Assembly: GCF_001543325.1 (NCBI RefSeq)
Contig: NZ_CP013355.1
Span: forward strand, 1,084,001-1,148,000
Direction of reading: 5' to 3'
DNA: 64,000 nucleotides
From: Lutibacter profundi
GTDB lineage: Bacteria; Bacteroidota; Bacteroidia; Flavobacteriales; Flavobacteriaceae
This document shows positions 44,784 through 54,857 of this stretch, in pieces. The first letter of the stretch is position 1, and every line of letters begins with the position of its first letter. Position numbers and translations under genes: made by a program. The notes beneath the pieces are model-generated. The model did no database searches, was not told where the DNA came from, and was given only the letters and a program-made list of their open reading frames with translations.

Positions 44784-46502
44784 ATGTATATTCACACCCT
44801 AAATTTTAATGATTTGAAAGCTATTTTTAAACTCTTAAACTTTACACTAATTTTTATCACTTCTTTCACTTCTGTTTATACTCAAAATTTTGAGCTAATA
44901 ATTCAACCGAAAGACAGTACAAACACTTCTGTATTCAAATCTATGCCGTACGTCAAAACTCATAACACTTATAAAAATATGTTAGAGGAGATTAACAATA
45001 TATCGGAAAAGTTAGCTGCTAAAGGTTATATAAACAATAGTTATAACTTAAATAGAAAAAAATCTACTTTTATATGTACATACACATTAAATAGTAAAAT
45101 TAATACTATTAAAATTTATTACTCAAATAAATTTATTGATGAAACTATTTTAAAAAATTTAACTACCAACTACACTAATTTCTATTTTGAAATACCTATA
45201 AATACTGTTGAAAATTCTTTGAATTTTATCGTTGATTATTTTGAAAATAAAGGAGCTTCTTTCACTACAGCTTCATTAAGTAATTTTTCTCAACATGAAG
45301 ATAAACTTATAGCAAGTCTTCAATTAAACATTTCACAAGAACGAAAAATTAATGCGACAGTAATAAAAGGGTATGAAAATTTTCCAAAAAAATACTTAAA
45401 TCACTATTTAGATTTAAAACAAAATTATCCTTTTAGCTTAAATACTTTAAATAAAATAAGTGAGTTATTAAATACCATACCCTTTGTAACACAACTAAAA
45501 AACCCTGAAGTTCTTTTTACGAAAGATTCAACTACGCTATTTATTTATTTAAAAAAGAAAGCAACCAGTAAATTTGACGGCGTTATTGGTTTCTCTAATA
45601 AAAAAAATAGCAACAAAATAAATTTTAATGGTTACCTAGATTTTTATTTTGGAAATATCTTTAACAAAGGTGAATACATTGCTTTAAAATGGAGAAATAA
45701 CGGAGATGACACACAAGCTCTAGATCTCAAATTTGAGTTACCTTATATATTCAACACTCCATTTACTATTGGTAGTAATTTTTCTATTTTCAAACAAGAT
45801 TCTACATTTGTAAATACAAATTTAGATCTTAATATTAACTTTAGTATTAACAGGAATAATTTTGTAAATGCTGTACTGAGTAATCAAAGTTCAAATTTAA
45901 CGTTACCTTTCAATACGTCAGATGAAATCAAAGCGTTTAAAAAAAAATTTGTTGGACTATCATACACCTACAAATTATCTAATCAATTACAACAATTTAC
46001 CGCTAACAAACTTTTAATAAACTTGGGGTATTCTTTCGGAAAAAAAACAATTAAAAACGCTAAGGAAAATCAAAGAGTATTTCAACTTCACATTGAATAT
46101 ATTTTTAACATTGATAATAAAAATTCAGTTCTTGTAAGAAACAATAGTGAAATATTAAATGCAACAAATTTATTAGAAAACGAATTATATAGAATTGGAG
46201 GAACAAATTCTATAAGAGGCTTTGATGAGCAAAGTATTTTCACCTCTAAATACAATATTTCAAATATTGAATATCATTACAAACTTAACCAAGAATCATA
46301 TATATATACTATTTCTGATATCGCTTTTGCAAAAGATGATATTCTAAATTCAAACTTAAAATTATATAGCTTTGGCTTAGGCTATTATTTTACTACCAAT
46401 AACAGCATTTTAAATTTAAGTTATGCAGTTGGCAAAAGCAATTCAACACCCTTTAATTTTAATAATTCCAGAGTACATATTAAAATTACATACCCTTTTT
46501 AA
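44784..46502 (+). CDS. Omp85/BamA-like outer-membrane beta-barrel protein
   Basis: 572 residues. A hydrophobic N-terminal stretch near residues 17-34 is probably a signal. A periplasmic region (to about residue 250) with POTRA-like pattern follows: ISEKLAAKGYIN, IDETILKNLTTNYTN, LNKISELLNTIPFV. Then comes a strand-rich barrel. GGTNSIRGFDEQ (about residue 472) is the conserved (V/I)RG(F/Y) loop of Omp85 barrels, and the chain ends in aromatic Phe. It is shorter than BamA or TamA. It may be an assembly or secretion pore. It is divergent from rpsL and monocistronic. Confidence 0.75.
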   Translation: MYIHTLNFNDLKAIFKLLNFTLIFITSFTSVYTQNFELIIQPKDSTNTSVFKSMPYVKTHNTYKNMLEEINNISEKLAAKGYINNSYNLNRKKSTFICTYTLNSKINTIKIYYSNKFIDETILKNLTTNYTNFYFEIPINTVENSLNFIVDYFENKGASFTTASLSNFSQHEDKLIASLQLNISQERKINATVIKGYENFPKKYLNHYLDLKQNYPFSLNTLNKISELLNTIPFVTQLKNPEVLFTKDSTTLFIYLKKKATSKFDGVIGFSNKKNSNKINFNGYLDFYFGNIFNKGEYIALKWRNNGDDTQALDLKFELPYIFNTPFTIGSNFSIFKQDSTFVNTNLDLNINFSINRNNFVNAVLSNQSSNLTLPFNTSDEIKAFKKKFVGLSYTYKLSNQLQQFTANKLLINLGYSFGKKTIKNAKENQRVFQLHIEYIFNIDNKNSVLVRNNSEILNATNLLENELYRIGGTNSIRGFDEQSIFTSKYNISNIEYHYKLNQESYIYTISDIAFAKDDILNSNLKLYSFGLGYYFTTNNSILNLSYAVGKSNSTPFNFNNSRVHIKITYPF

Positions 46503-46953
46503 CTTTTGTCTAATCTTAAAAATGTGTATTTAACTAAAAAATAAACTAGTATTCTCTGATTTGTTTTTTTTAAACAATCAAATAGTACATCTCTACAATT
46601 TATTTTCTACAATTCAAAAGCCTCTATTTACAATTTTTAAATATATAATTTTACGCATTTATCTCTTCTTTTTATACTGATATTCCATGTCCCTTTTTTA
46701 ATAAACTCACTACCTCATTAAAAGATAAAATATGTTTCCTAAGGTAACTCATGCTTTTTCTTTAGTTTCTTTTAGTAAATTGATTGATTTTCAATTAATA
46801 AACCACAAAAGTAAAACATCAGAATATTAAAGTATTACTTTATTTATATGGTAGTAATACTATCTTTTCTAGCTTGATACTTTAACATCAAAAGTTTGGA
46901 ATATTAAGGTATTATTAAGAATTTTACGCCAATTAATTCAAATCACATTTATA
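46503..46953. other. Intergenic region upstream of the first susC-like gene
   Basis: 450 AT-rich bases without a convincing gene. Near its right end it holds repeats described separately (46822-46917) and the short leader CCAATTAATTCAAA just before the start codon; the core AATTAATTCAAA recurs before the other two susC-like genes. No RNA gene was seen. Confidence 0.5.
46822..46917. promoter_or_regulatory. Direct repeats and palindrome upstream of susC-like gene 1
   Basis: GAATATTAA(A/G)GTATTA occurs at 46822-46837 and again at 46899-46914, 77 bases apart. The left copy runs into the inverted repeat AGTATTAC-N15-GTAATACT (46831-46861). AACATCA precedes both copies. Such repeats are candidates for binding by a regulator of the first SusC/SusD pair. 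Confidence 0.4.
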
Positions 46954-49900
46954 ATGAAAACAAAGTTAAATGGCTTTTTAACGCTATTATTAGCGTTATT
47001 GGTGCAAATTGCTTTTGCACAAGAGAAAACAGTTAGCGGTGTAGTTTCCGACGCGAGCGGACCACTACCAGGTGTAACTGTTTTAGTAAAAGGTACCACA
47101 ATTGGTACACAAACTGATTTTGATGGAAATTATTCAATCCAAACAACCGTAGGAGCTACGCTACAATTTAGTTTTGTAGGTATGACTACCGTTGAAAAAG
47201 TGGTTGGCTCATCAAACTCTATCAACGTTACTATGGTTGAAAACGCTGAAATGCTTGACGAAGTTGTAGTAACTGCTTTAGGCATCAAACGTGACGAAAA
47301 ATCATTGGGTTATTCAACTCAAAAAGTTGGTGGTGACGATATTAACACTGCTAAAAAAAACAACTTCGTAGATGGTTTATCTGGTAAAGTTGCAGGTATC
47401 CAAATTAAAAGATCTACAAATATGGGTGGTTCTACCAACGTAATTATACGTGGTATCACTTCATTAACAGGAAATAACCAAGCTTTATTTGTAATTGATG
47501 GTGTTCCTATTGATAACTCTAACACCAATGGAGGTGGGCAACAAACTGCAAGAGGTGGTTATGATTTTGGTAATGCTGCTTCTGATATCAATCCAGATGA
47601 TATTGAATCTGTAAACGTATTAAAAGGTGCAGCAGCATCAGCTTTATACGGTTCTAGAGCTGCAAATGGTGTAATTATGATTACTACTAAAAAAGGAGCT
47701 AAAAAAGGAGAAAAGTTCAATATTACAATCAATAGTAATATTACTACTGGTACTATTGATAAATCTACTTTTCCTGAATATCAAGATCAATACGGTGCTG
47801 GTTACGGTCCTTTTTATGGCTCAACTGGTTACTTTGAAGATTATGATGTAAATGGTGACGGGGTTCTAGATTTAGTTACTCCATTAACAGAAGATGCTTC
47901 TTTTGGTGCTGCATTTGACCCTAATTTAATGGTATATCAATGGAATTCTTTAGATCCTGAATTACCTACTTATAAATTTGCATCTCCTTGGGTAGCGGCT
48001 AAAAACGGCCCAAGCACTTTCTTTAATACTGCTGTAACTGCTGTTAATACGCTAAGTATTAATGGTAATACTGAAAATGGAACTTACCGCTTCTCATATA
48101 CTAATTTTGATCAAACTGGTATTATGCCAAATAGTACTATTGGTAAAGATAACTTTAGCTTTTCTGGATCATTTGATTTAAACGACAAATTAACTGTTAC
48201 AGGTTCTGCAAACTACATTAAAACAAGAGCTATAGGTAGAAACCTAACAGGATATAGTGATAATATTAATACAAGTTTTAGACAATGGTGGCAAGTAAAT
48301 GTTGATGTACAAGAACAACGTGATGCTTACTTCCAAACAAGAAGAAACGTTACTTGGAATTATAACAGTCCAACTAACTTAACTCCTATTTACTGGGATA
48401 ACTTCTACTGGCAACGATATGAAAACTATGAAAATGATAATAGAAATCGTTTTATAGGTAACCTGTCTTTAAACTACAAATTAAATGATTGGATTAGCGT
48501 TTACGGTAGACTATCTGTTGATACTTACAATGAAATGCAAGAAACAAGAATTGCAATTGGAAGTTTAAATGTTCCTGAATACACAAGGTTTAACAGAGAC
48601 TTTACAGAATACAACTATGACTTAATGTTAAATATTGATAAAGATTTAACAGATGACTTAAATTTAAAAGGTATTTTAGGTGCTAATATTAGACGTAATA
48701 TCATAAATTCAATTTATGCTGCAACCAATGGTGGTTTGGTAGTTCCTAAATTATACTCTTTATCTAATTCTGTAAATTCAATTTCTGCACCAAGTGAATA
48801 TGCAGGACGAATTGGTGTTGACGGTTATTATGGAAGTTTATCTCTTGGCTATAAAAATTTCTTATACCTAGATATAACCGGAAGAAATGATACTTCTTCA
48901 ACATTACCTGCTGATAACAATAGTTATTTCTATTCTTCTGTTTCTTCAAGTTTTGTATTCTCTAAATTTATTGAGGCTGATTGGTTATCTTTTGGTAAAT
49001 TTAGAATTAACTATGCAGAAGTTGGTAACGATGCCCCTTTTAATAGTTTAACAGATGCTTATGTTAAACCAGATCCATTTGGAACTGCAACATTATTCTC
49101 TGTATCTAGCACTAAAAGAAATGCCAATTTAAAACCTGAACAAACTACAAGTATTGAAGCTGGTTTACAAATGAAATTCTTAAGAAACAGATTAGGGTTC
49201 GATTTCTCTTACTATAAAACAAACACAAAAAATCAAATTGTACCAGTTGCAACAACAGGTGCTTCAGGATATACAAATAAATATGTAAATGCTGGAGAAA
49301 TTGAAAATAAAGGTATTGAGTTTAGTTTAAATGCTACTCCCGTTAAAAATGATAATTTCTCATGGGGTATGAATATTAACTTCTCAAGAAACCGCAATAA
49401 AGTATTATCTTTATTTGAAGGTGTAGATAACTTACAACTAGGTAGTTTCCAAGGTGGTGTTACTTTAAATGCAACCGTTGGTGAACCTTATGGTATTCTT
49501 AAAGGTAGAGATTTTGTTTACTTAAATGGACAAAGAGTTATTGATGCTACTACTGGTAGATATGAAAGATCTGCAACATCAGACCAAAACATAGGTGATG
49601 TTAATCCTGACTACAATGCAGGTATTAGCAATATGCTTAAATATAAAAACTTAACTTTTAGCTTCTTAATTGACATTCAAAAAGGTGGAAGCTTATTCTC
49701 ACTTGACCACTGGTACGGTGAAGGAACTGGTATTTACGCAAGCTCTGTAGGTACAAATGATTTAGGTAATCCTATCCGTGCCGATTTAGCAGATGGTGGT
49801 GGAATTATTTTAGATGGTGTAAATCCTGACGGATCTGTTAACACAACTAGAACTTATATGGGATGGTATGCAAATGCCTTTGGTTGGGCAAGAGCTCCAC

Positions 49901-50163
49901 AAGCATTGCATGTTTATGATGCCTCTTATGTAAAGTTAAGAGAAATTGCTTTAACTTATGATTTACCTAGCGATATTCTAGCAAACTCTTTCTTTAAATC
50001 TGTGCAGTTCTCTATAACTGGATCAAACTTATGGATTATAAGTAAAAATTTACCTTATGCTGATCCAGAAACTGGTTTAAGTTCTGGTAATTTACAAGGA
50101 TACCAAAGTGGTGTGATGCCAACTACTAAAGATGTAGGATTTAACGTTAAATTACAATTTTAA
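46954..50163 (+). CDS. SusC/RagA-type TonB-dependent outer-membrane transporter 1
   Basis: 1069 residues. Signal peptide (residues 1-22), then a carboxypeptidase-regulatory-like domain (residues 25-105: SGVVSDASGPLPGVTVLVKG, TDFDGNYSI). A TonB-box-like DEVVVTALG and plug domain follow (GLSGKVAGIQIKRSTN, GVPIDNS, NVLKGAAASALYGSRAANGV), then a long beta barrel ending FNVKLQF. SusC proteins import oligosaccharides or peptides with a SusD lid. The paired SusD gene lies 11 bases downstream. The first 100 codons are nearly the same as in the other two susC-like genes. The substrate is unknown. Confidence 0.92.
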   Translation: MKTKLNGFLTLLLALLVQIAFAQEKTVSGVVSDASGPLPGVTVLVKGTTIGTQTDFDGNYSIQTTVGATLQFSFVGMTTVEKVVGSSNSINVTMVENAEMLDEVVVTALGIKRDEKSLGYSTQKVGGDDINTAKKNNFVDGLSGKVAGIQIKRSTNMGGSTNVIIRGITSLTGNNQALFVIDGVPIDNSNTNGGGQQTARGGYDFGNAASDINPDDIESVNVLKGAAASALYGSRAANGVIMITTKKGAKKGEKFNITINSNITTGTIDKSTFPEYQDQYGAGYGPFYGSTGYFEDYDVNGDGVLDLVTPLTEDASFGAAFDPNLMVYQWNSLDPELPTYKFASPWVAAKNGPSTFFNTAVTAVNTLSINGNTENGTYRFSYTNFDQTGIMPNSTIGKDNFSFSGSFDLNDKLTVTGSANYIKTRAIGRNLTGYSDNINTSFRQWWQVNVDVQEQRDAYFQTRRNVTWNYNSPTNLTPIYWDNFYWQRYENYENDNRNRFIGNLSLNYKLNDWISVYGRLSVDTYNEMQETRIAIGSLNVPEYTRFNRDFTEYNYDLMLNIDKDLTDDLNLKGILGANIRRNIINSIYAATNGGLVVPKLYSLSNSVNSISAPSEYAGRIGVDGYYGSLSLGYKNFLYLDITGRNDTSSTLPADNNSYFYSSVSSSFVFSKFIEADWLSFGKFRINYAEVGNDAPFNSLTDAYVKPDPFGTATLFSVSSTKRNANLKPEQTTSIEAGLQMKFLRNRLGFDFSYYKTNTKNQIVPVATTGASGYTNKYVNAGEIENKGIEFSLNATPVKNDNFSWGMNINFSRNRNKVLSLFEGVDNLQLGSFQGGVTLNATVGEPYGILKGRDFVYLNGQRVIDATTGRYERSATSDQNIGDVNPDYNAGISNMLKYKNLTFSFLIDIQKGGSLFSLDHWYGEGTGIYASSVGTNDLGNPIRADLADGGGIILDGVNPDGSVNTTRTYMGWYANAFGWARAPQALHVYDASYVKLREIALTYDLPSDILANSFFKSVQFSITGSNLWIISKNLPYADPETGLSSGNLQGYQSGVMPTTKDVGFNVKLQF

Positions 50164-50174
50164 TTAATAAAAAA

Positions 50175-51569
50175 ATGAAAAAACTAATTTTTATATTAAC
50201 ACTAGTTGTCACATTTTCTTGTTCTTCAGACTTGACTGACATGAATATTGACACTAAAAATGCTACTACAGTGCCAGGGGAAACATTATTCTCTAACGCA
50301 CAAAAGAACCTAGTAGATTATATGGTTAGCACAAACGTAAATGTAAATATTTATAAAATGTTTGCTCAGTATTGGACAGAAACAACTTATACTGATGAAG
50401 CTAACTATGATGTTCAAAACAGAGCTATTCCTAGAAATACTTGGAATAGATTATACAGAGATGTATTAAAAGATTTAGATGAATCATCTAAAATAATTAC
50501 TGAAGAAGGAGACGGCGGGTTACCTACCGTAAAAGCTAATAAATTAGCCATTATTGAAATTATGAAAGTGTATACTTTTAAAGTATTGGTTGATACTTTT
50601 GGCAATATCCCTTATTCTGAAGCTTTAGATGCAGACAACGTAAATCCTGTTTATGATGATGCAGCTGGTATTTATTCAGATTTATTAGCAAGGTTAAATG
50701 CTGCAATTAGCGGTTTAAGTGCTAGTGCAGGTAGTTTTGATGGTGCCGATTTAATATACAATGGAAATGTTTCTAACTGGATTAAATTTGGAAACGCCAT
50801 TAAATTAGAATTTGGTATTATGATGAATGATGCTTCTACTACAGCTTCAGGAGCTGCTGGTACATTCACATCAATTGCAGACAATGCTAATTTCCAATAT
50901 TTAGATGCTACTCCTAACACAAACCCTATTTGGGTTGATTTGGTTCAAAGTGGCCGTTCAGATTTTGTTATTGCAAATACACTAGTTGATAAGATGATTG
51001 CCTTAAACGACCCTAGAATAACAGCTTATATGGCAGAAAATTTAGGTGCTGGAGTTTTTGTAGGTGGTCCTTATGCTGATAACAATAGCTTTTCAGCGTA
51101 TACACATGTTAGTGATAAAGTACAGGCTCCTGATTTCCCAGGAACAATTTTTAGTTATTCACAAACCGAGTTATTAAAAGCAGAAGCTGTAAAAAAAGGA
51201 TTATTGAGCGGTAGTGCCCAAACTTTTTACAATAACGGCGTAACTGCTTCTATTGAAACTTGGACAGGTGATTCTAGCTTAGCCGCTAGTTACTTAGCTA
51301 ATGATGCTCCTTATGATGATGCCAACTGGCAAAATTCTATAGGAACACAAGCTTGGTTGGCTTTATACAATAGAGGTTTTGAAGCTTGGACAACTTGGAG
51401 AAGATTAAATTACCCAACCTTAAACACAGCGGTAATTTCAGGTCTTCCTGTACCAACAAGATTAACATACCCTGTGTCTGAACAAACACTAAATGGTGCA
51501 AATTATACCGCTGCTGCTGCTGCAATTGGAGGAGATAATTTAAGTACACCGTTATTTTGGGACAACTAG
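50175..51569 (+). CDS. SusD/RagB-family nutrient-binding lipoprotein 1
   Basis: 464 residues. Lipoprotein signal with Cys16 (VTFSC). The mature protein shows the helical SusD-like fold: NVNIYKMFAQYWTETTYTDE, LAIIEIMKVYTFKVLVDTFG with NIPYSEAL. The ending has the FEAWTTWRRLNYPTL block typical of the SusD-like group. It caps the SusC channel encoded 11 bases upstream and determines substrate capture. A strong terminator follows, so the pair is one transcript. Confidence 0.9.
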   Translation: MKKLIFILTLVVTFSCSSDLTDMNIDTKNATTVPGETLFSNAQKNLVDYMVSTNVNVNIYKMFAQYWTETTYTDEANYDVQNRAIPRNTWNRLYRDVLKDLDESSKIITEEGDGGLPTVKANKLAIIEIMKVYTFKVLVDTFGNIPYSEALDADNVNPVYDDAAGIYSDLLARLNAAISGLSASAGSFDGADLIYNGNVSNWIKFGNAIKLEFGIMMNDASTTASGAAGTFTSIADNANFQYLDATPNTNPIWVDLVQSGRSDFVIANTLVDKMIALNDPRITAYMAENLGAGVFVGGPYADNNSFSAYTHVSDKVQAPDFPGTIFSYSQTELLKAEAVKKGLLSGSAQTFYNNGVTASIETWTGDSSLAASYLANDAPYDDANWQNSIGTQAWLALYNRGFEAWTTWRRLNYPTLNTAVISGLPVPTRLTYPVSEQTLNGANYTAAAAAIGGDNLSTPLFWDN

Positions 51570-51594
51570 AGATTTAATCTATAACAACACTTAA

Positions 51595-51627
51595 AAGAGA
51601 GTATTTTTCAATACTCTCTTTTTTTTT
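51595..51627 (+). terminator. Rho-independent terminator after SusC/D pair 1
   Basis: Perfect 11-bp stem AAGAGAGTATT/AATACTCTCTT with a four-base loop and nine T residues. Confidence 0.85.
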
Positions 51628-51738
51628 ACGCAACTATTTAAAATTAATCGCATCTTTAATAAGATGGTCAAACACTATCTTAATGTAAAAACTTGTAAAA
51701 TAAGATTTTTACATCAATTAATTCAAACAATTTATATA

Positions 51739-54700
51739 ATGAAAACAAAGTTTAATGGTTTTTTAACGCTTATTCTAGCGTTACTAGTGCAAATCACATT
51801 TGCACAAGAAAAAACTGTTACTGGTACAATTTCCGATGCAAGCGGGCCTTTACCTGGAGTAACAGTTATTGTAAAAGGTACCAATGTGGGTACACAATCA
51901 GATTTCGATGGGAATTACTCAATTCAAGTAAATTCTGGAGCTGTATTAAAATTCAGTTTTATGGGTATGCAAACTATTGAAAAAGCGGTAGGCTCTTCAA
52001 ACGTTATTAATATAACCATGAAAGAAGATGCTGAAGCCTTAGATGAAGTTGTTGTTACTGGTGTGGCTGGGGCTACTTCAAAAAAGAAATTATCTGTAAC
52101 CGTAGCAACTGTTACTGCAGAAGAGTTACAAAAAGTACCTGCAGGTTCTGCTGCAAGTGCATTACAAGGAAAGGTAGCTGGTATCACAGTAACAAATTTA
52201 GGGCGTCCTGGCCAAGGAGCTACAATACTATTACGTGGAGCAGCTAATTTTTACGGTTCTCAAGCACCATTAGTAATTTTGGATGGTATTTTTGTCGAAG
52301 GAGGTTTAGCTGATATCAACGTTGATGACATAGCATCCTTTGAAATTGTAAAAGGAGCATCTGCATCTTCTTTATATGGTTCTCGTGCAGGAAATGGTGT
52401 TATTGTAATTACTTCTAAGAGAGGTAAAATTGGAAAAACTCAAGTTACGTTTAGATCAGAAATTGGATATTCTGAAATAACTAATTTTGTTAAAACCAAT
52501 CAGTCACACGGTTATGAATTAGCTTCAGACTGGGAGCAATTTAAAGGTCAGTACACAAAATATGAAGGCGTAACTTATGGTCCAAACTACCAAGGTGTTT
52601 ATGCTGCTTCTGGTGATAACGCTGTTTTAGGCTCTAGAATAGAATCTGCAGACGGGTATGCTGACAATCCTTTTGGGGTTTACAATAATTTCCAAGATTT
52701 ATTTTTTAAAAAAGGAACTAATTTAACCAATTATGCTTCTGTATCAAATGGTAATGACAAAGCTAGAGTTTTCTTCTCTTCTGAAAATACTGAAGTTGAC
52801 GGTGTATTAGCTGAAACTGGAGGTTACACAAGAAATAGTGTTCGTTTAAATGCTGATTATTATATTAATGATTGGTTAAAGTTTAGTACAAGTAACTCAT
52901 TTATTAAATTAAATGACAACAGTCCTGGTGGTGGTAATGATATTTACAGAATAGCTTCTCGTATATCTCCAGACGCCAATGTTACTCTTCCAAATCCTGA
53001 TGGACAACCTTATTATTTTAAACCAGACCCTTGGGAAAGTGAAATTGACAACCCTTTATATGACTTATATTCCAGAGATGCTGCATCAAAACAGCAACGT
53101 TTCTTAGGTGGGTATAAATTAAATATTAATCTAACAAATAACTTAAGTGCTGAATTAGAATATTCTTTTGAAAATAACAATTACAGATATACTCGTAATA
53201 ATAAATATGAAACATATACTACAACTGGGGATCCAATAGGTTTTGGATATAGTAAAGGTTCTTTATATAAAACAAGTTCTTTAGAGTTTTCTCAAAAAGC
53301 TCAAGCAACATTAAATTTTGTTGAACAATTTGGAGAACTAGACGTAAAAGCTAAATTGAGTTTCTTAGGTGAAGATAGAAACTATGAACAATTCAATGCT
53401 GCGGGTAATAATTATCTATACTCAGGACTTCCTACATTAGATAACTTTAACAATACTGATGTAACTGCTGGCTCTCACCAAGAAGATGAAAGAGCTCAAA
53501 ACGTATTTGCTATTGCTGGTTTTGTTTATAAAGATCGTTATATTTTTGATGGTTTATTTAGACGCGATGGTTCTTCATTATTTGGTGAAAATCAAAGATG
53601 GAATAACTATTACAGAGTCTCTGCTGCTTATAGAATTACAAAGGACATAGAAATTCCTGGTGTTCAAGAATTAAAAATAAATATTGCTAGAGGTACATCT
53701 GGTCAACGCCCAGGTTTTTCATGGCAATATGAACAAACTGGAATTTCAGGAGGTGTTCTATCTACCAACAGAATTAAAGGAAATCCAGATTTAAAACCTT
53801 CTCTTACAACTGAAACTGAAATTGGATTAAATGCTTCTTTCTTAGATATATTTAATTTAGAATTTGCCTACTCTAATCAAGTGTCTTCAGATCAGTTTAT
53901 GATTGTAAACCTTTTTGCTCCTGCTAACGCCGGTAAGAACAGACAATGGCAAAATGTTGGAGATTTAGAGTCTGACACTTATGAATTTACCTTAAGATCT
54001 AAGATTATTAATCAATCTGATATCACATGGAATGTAGGGGTTAACTTCACAAAATCAGATTCTAAAATAACCAAATTAAACGCTCCCGAACAACTTGTTG
54101 GTCCTAGTGGCTTATTCTTGCTTAGAGAAAACACTGAGTTTGGATCTATGTTTGGTAGAAAATTTGTTACTGATTTAGCAACAATGGAAAATCAATTACC
54201 TAGTGGTAGTAGCATTTCTGATTATAGTGTAAATAGCGATGGAGTTGTTGTTAAAACTTCAACAATTGGAACTGTTGATGAAGCTGCAATTATTGAAGTA
54301 GATGAAGATGGTGTTGCCGTATTTGAAAAAATTGGAAATCAAAATGCTGATTTTAGAATTGGTATTACTTCAAACTTCTCATATAAAGACTTCGACTTTT
54401 ATATGCTTTGGGATTGGAAAGGTGGTGGAGATATCTATAACAGAAATGGACAATGGACAACTATTAGTGAACGTAACGCTATTGTTGACCAAGCAGGAAA
54501 ACCAGATTCTGAAAAGAAAACAAGAGTTTACTATGGTTCTTTATATGATGTTAACCAAAATAATGCATTTTGGGTAGAAGATGGAACTTTTGTTAAATTA
54601 AGAGAAACTTCACTTGCTTACACATTAAATTCAACTAAATTAAAAAGTTTAGCAAATGGTTTCTTTAATGAAATTAAAATTAGCCTAATTGGTAGAAACT

Positions 54701-54840
54701 TATTAACTTTTACTGATTACAAAGGCTGGGATCCTGAAATTGCAAATTACGATAGTGCTACACAACAATATTTTAGTGTTGATTATGGTGTTTATCCAAA
54801 CCAAACCTCATATTCATTATCCTTTCAATTTAAATTCTAA
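51739..54840 (+). CDS. SusC/RagA-type TonB-dependent transporter 2
   Basis: 1033 residues from the ATG at 51739, which begins the signal peptide MKTKFNGFLTLILALLVQIT. An in-frame start 75 bases upstream (51664) would hide that peptide and is rejected. A regulatory-like domain (TGTISDASGPLPGVTVIVKG), the DEVVVTGVAG box, a plug (ALQGKVAGITVTNLGRPGQG, DGIFVEGG, ASASSLYGSRAGNGVI) and a barrel ending SLSFQFKF follow. The paired SusD is 17 bases downstream. The 5' part is almost identical to susC-like gene 3. Confidence 0.92.
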   Translation: MKTKFNGFLTLILALLVQITFAQEKTVTGTISDASGPLPGVTVIVKGTNVGTQSDFDGNYSIQVNSGAVLKFSFMGMQTIEKAVGSSNVINITMKEDAEALDEVVVTGVAGATSKKKLSVTVATVTAEELQKVPAGSAASALQGKVAGITVTNLGRPGQGATILLRGAANFYGSQAPLVILDGIFVEGGLADINVDDIASFEIVKGASASSLYGSRAGNGVIVITSKRGKIGKTQVTFRSEIGYSEITNFVKTNQSHGYELASDWEQFKGQYTKYEGVTYGPNYQGVYAASGDNAVLGSRIESADGYADNPFGVYNNFQDLFFKKGTNLTNYASVSNGNDKARVFFSSENTEVDGVLAETGGYTRNSVRLNADYYINDWLKFSTSNSFIKLNDNSPGGGNDIYRIASRISPDANVTLPNPDGQPYYFKPDPWESEIDNPLYDLYSRDAASKQQRFLGGYKLNINLTNNLSAELEYSFENNNYRYTRNNKYETYTTTGDPIGFGYSKGSLYKTSSLEFSQKAQATLNFVEQFGELDVKAKLSFLGEDRNYEQFNAAGNNYLYSGLPTLDNFNNTDVTAGSHQEDERAQNVFAIAGFVYKDRYIFDGLFRRDGSSLFGENQRWNNYYRVSAAYRITKDIEIPGVQELKINIARGTSGQRPGFSWQYEQTGISGGVLSTNRIKGNPDLKPSLTTETEIGLNASFLDIFNLEFAYSNQVSSDQFMIVNLFAPANAGKNRQWQNVGDLESDTYEFTLRSKIINQSDITWNVGVNFTKSDSKITKLNAPEQLVGPSGLFLLRENTEFGSMFGRKFVTDLATMENQLPSGSSISDYSVNSDGVVVKTSTIGTVDEAAIIEVDEDGVAVFEKIGNQNADFRIGITSNFSYKDFDFYMLWDWKGGGDIYNRNGQWTTISERNAIVDQAGKPDSEKKTRVYYGSLYDVNQNNAFWVEDGTFVKLRETSLAYTLNSTKLKSLANGFFNEIKISLIGRNLLTFTDYKGWDPEIANYDSATQQYFSVDYGVYPNQTSYSLSFQFKF

Positions 54841-54857
54841 TTAAAAACAATTAAAAA

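Noticed and set aside
51664-51738. N-terminal extension of susC-like gene 2
   Set aside because: The added 25 residues precede a perfect signal peptide and are not found in the two paralogues; the DNA matches an untranslated leader.
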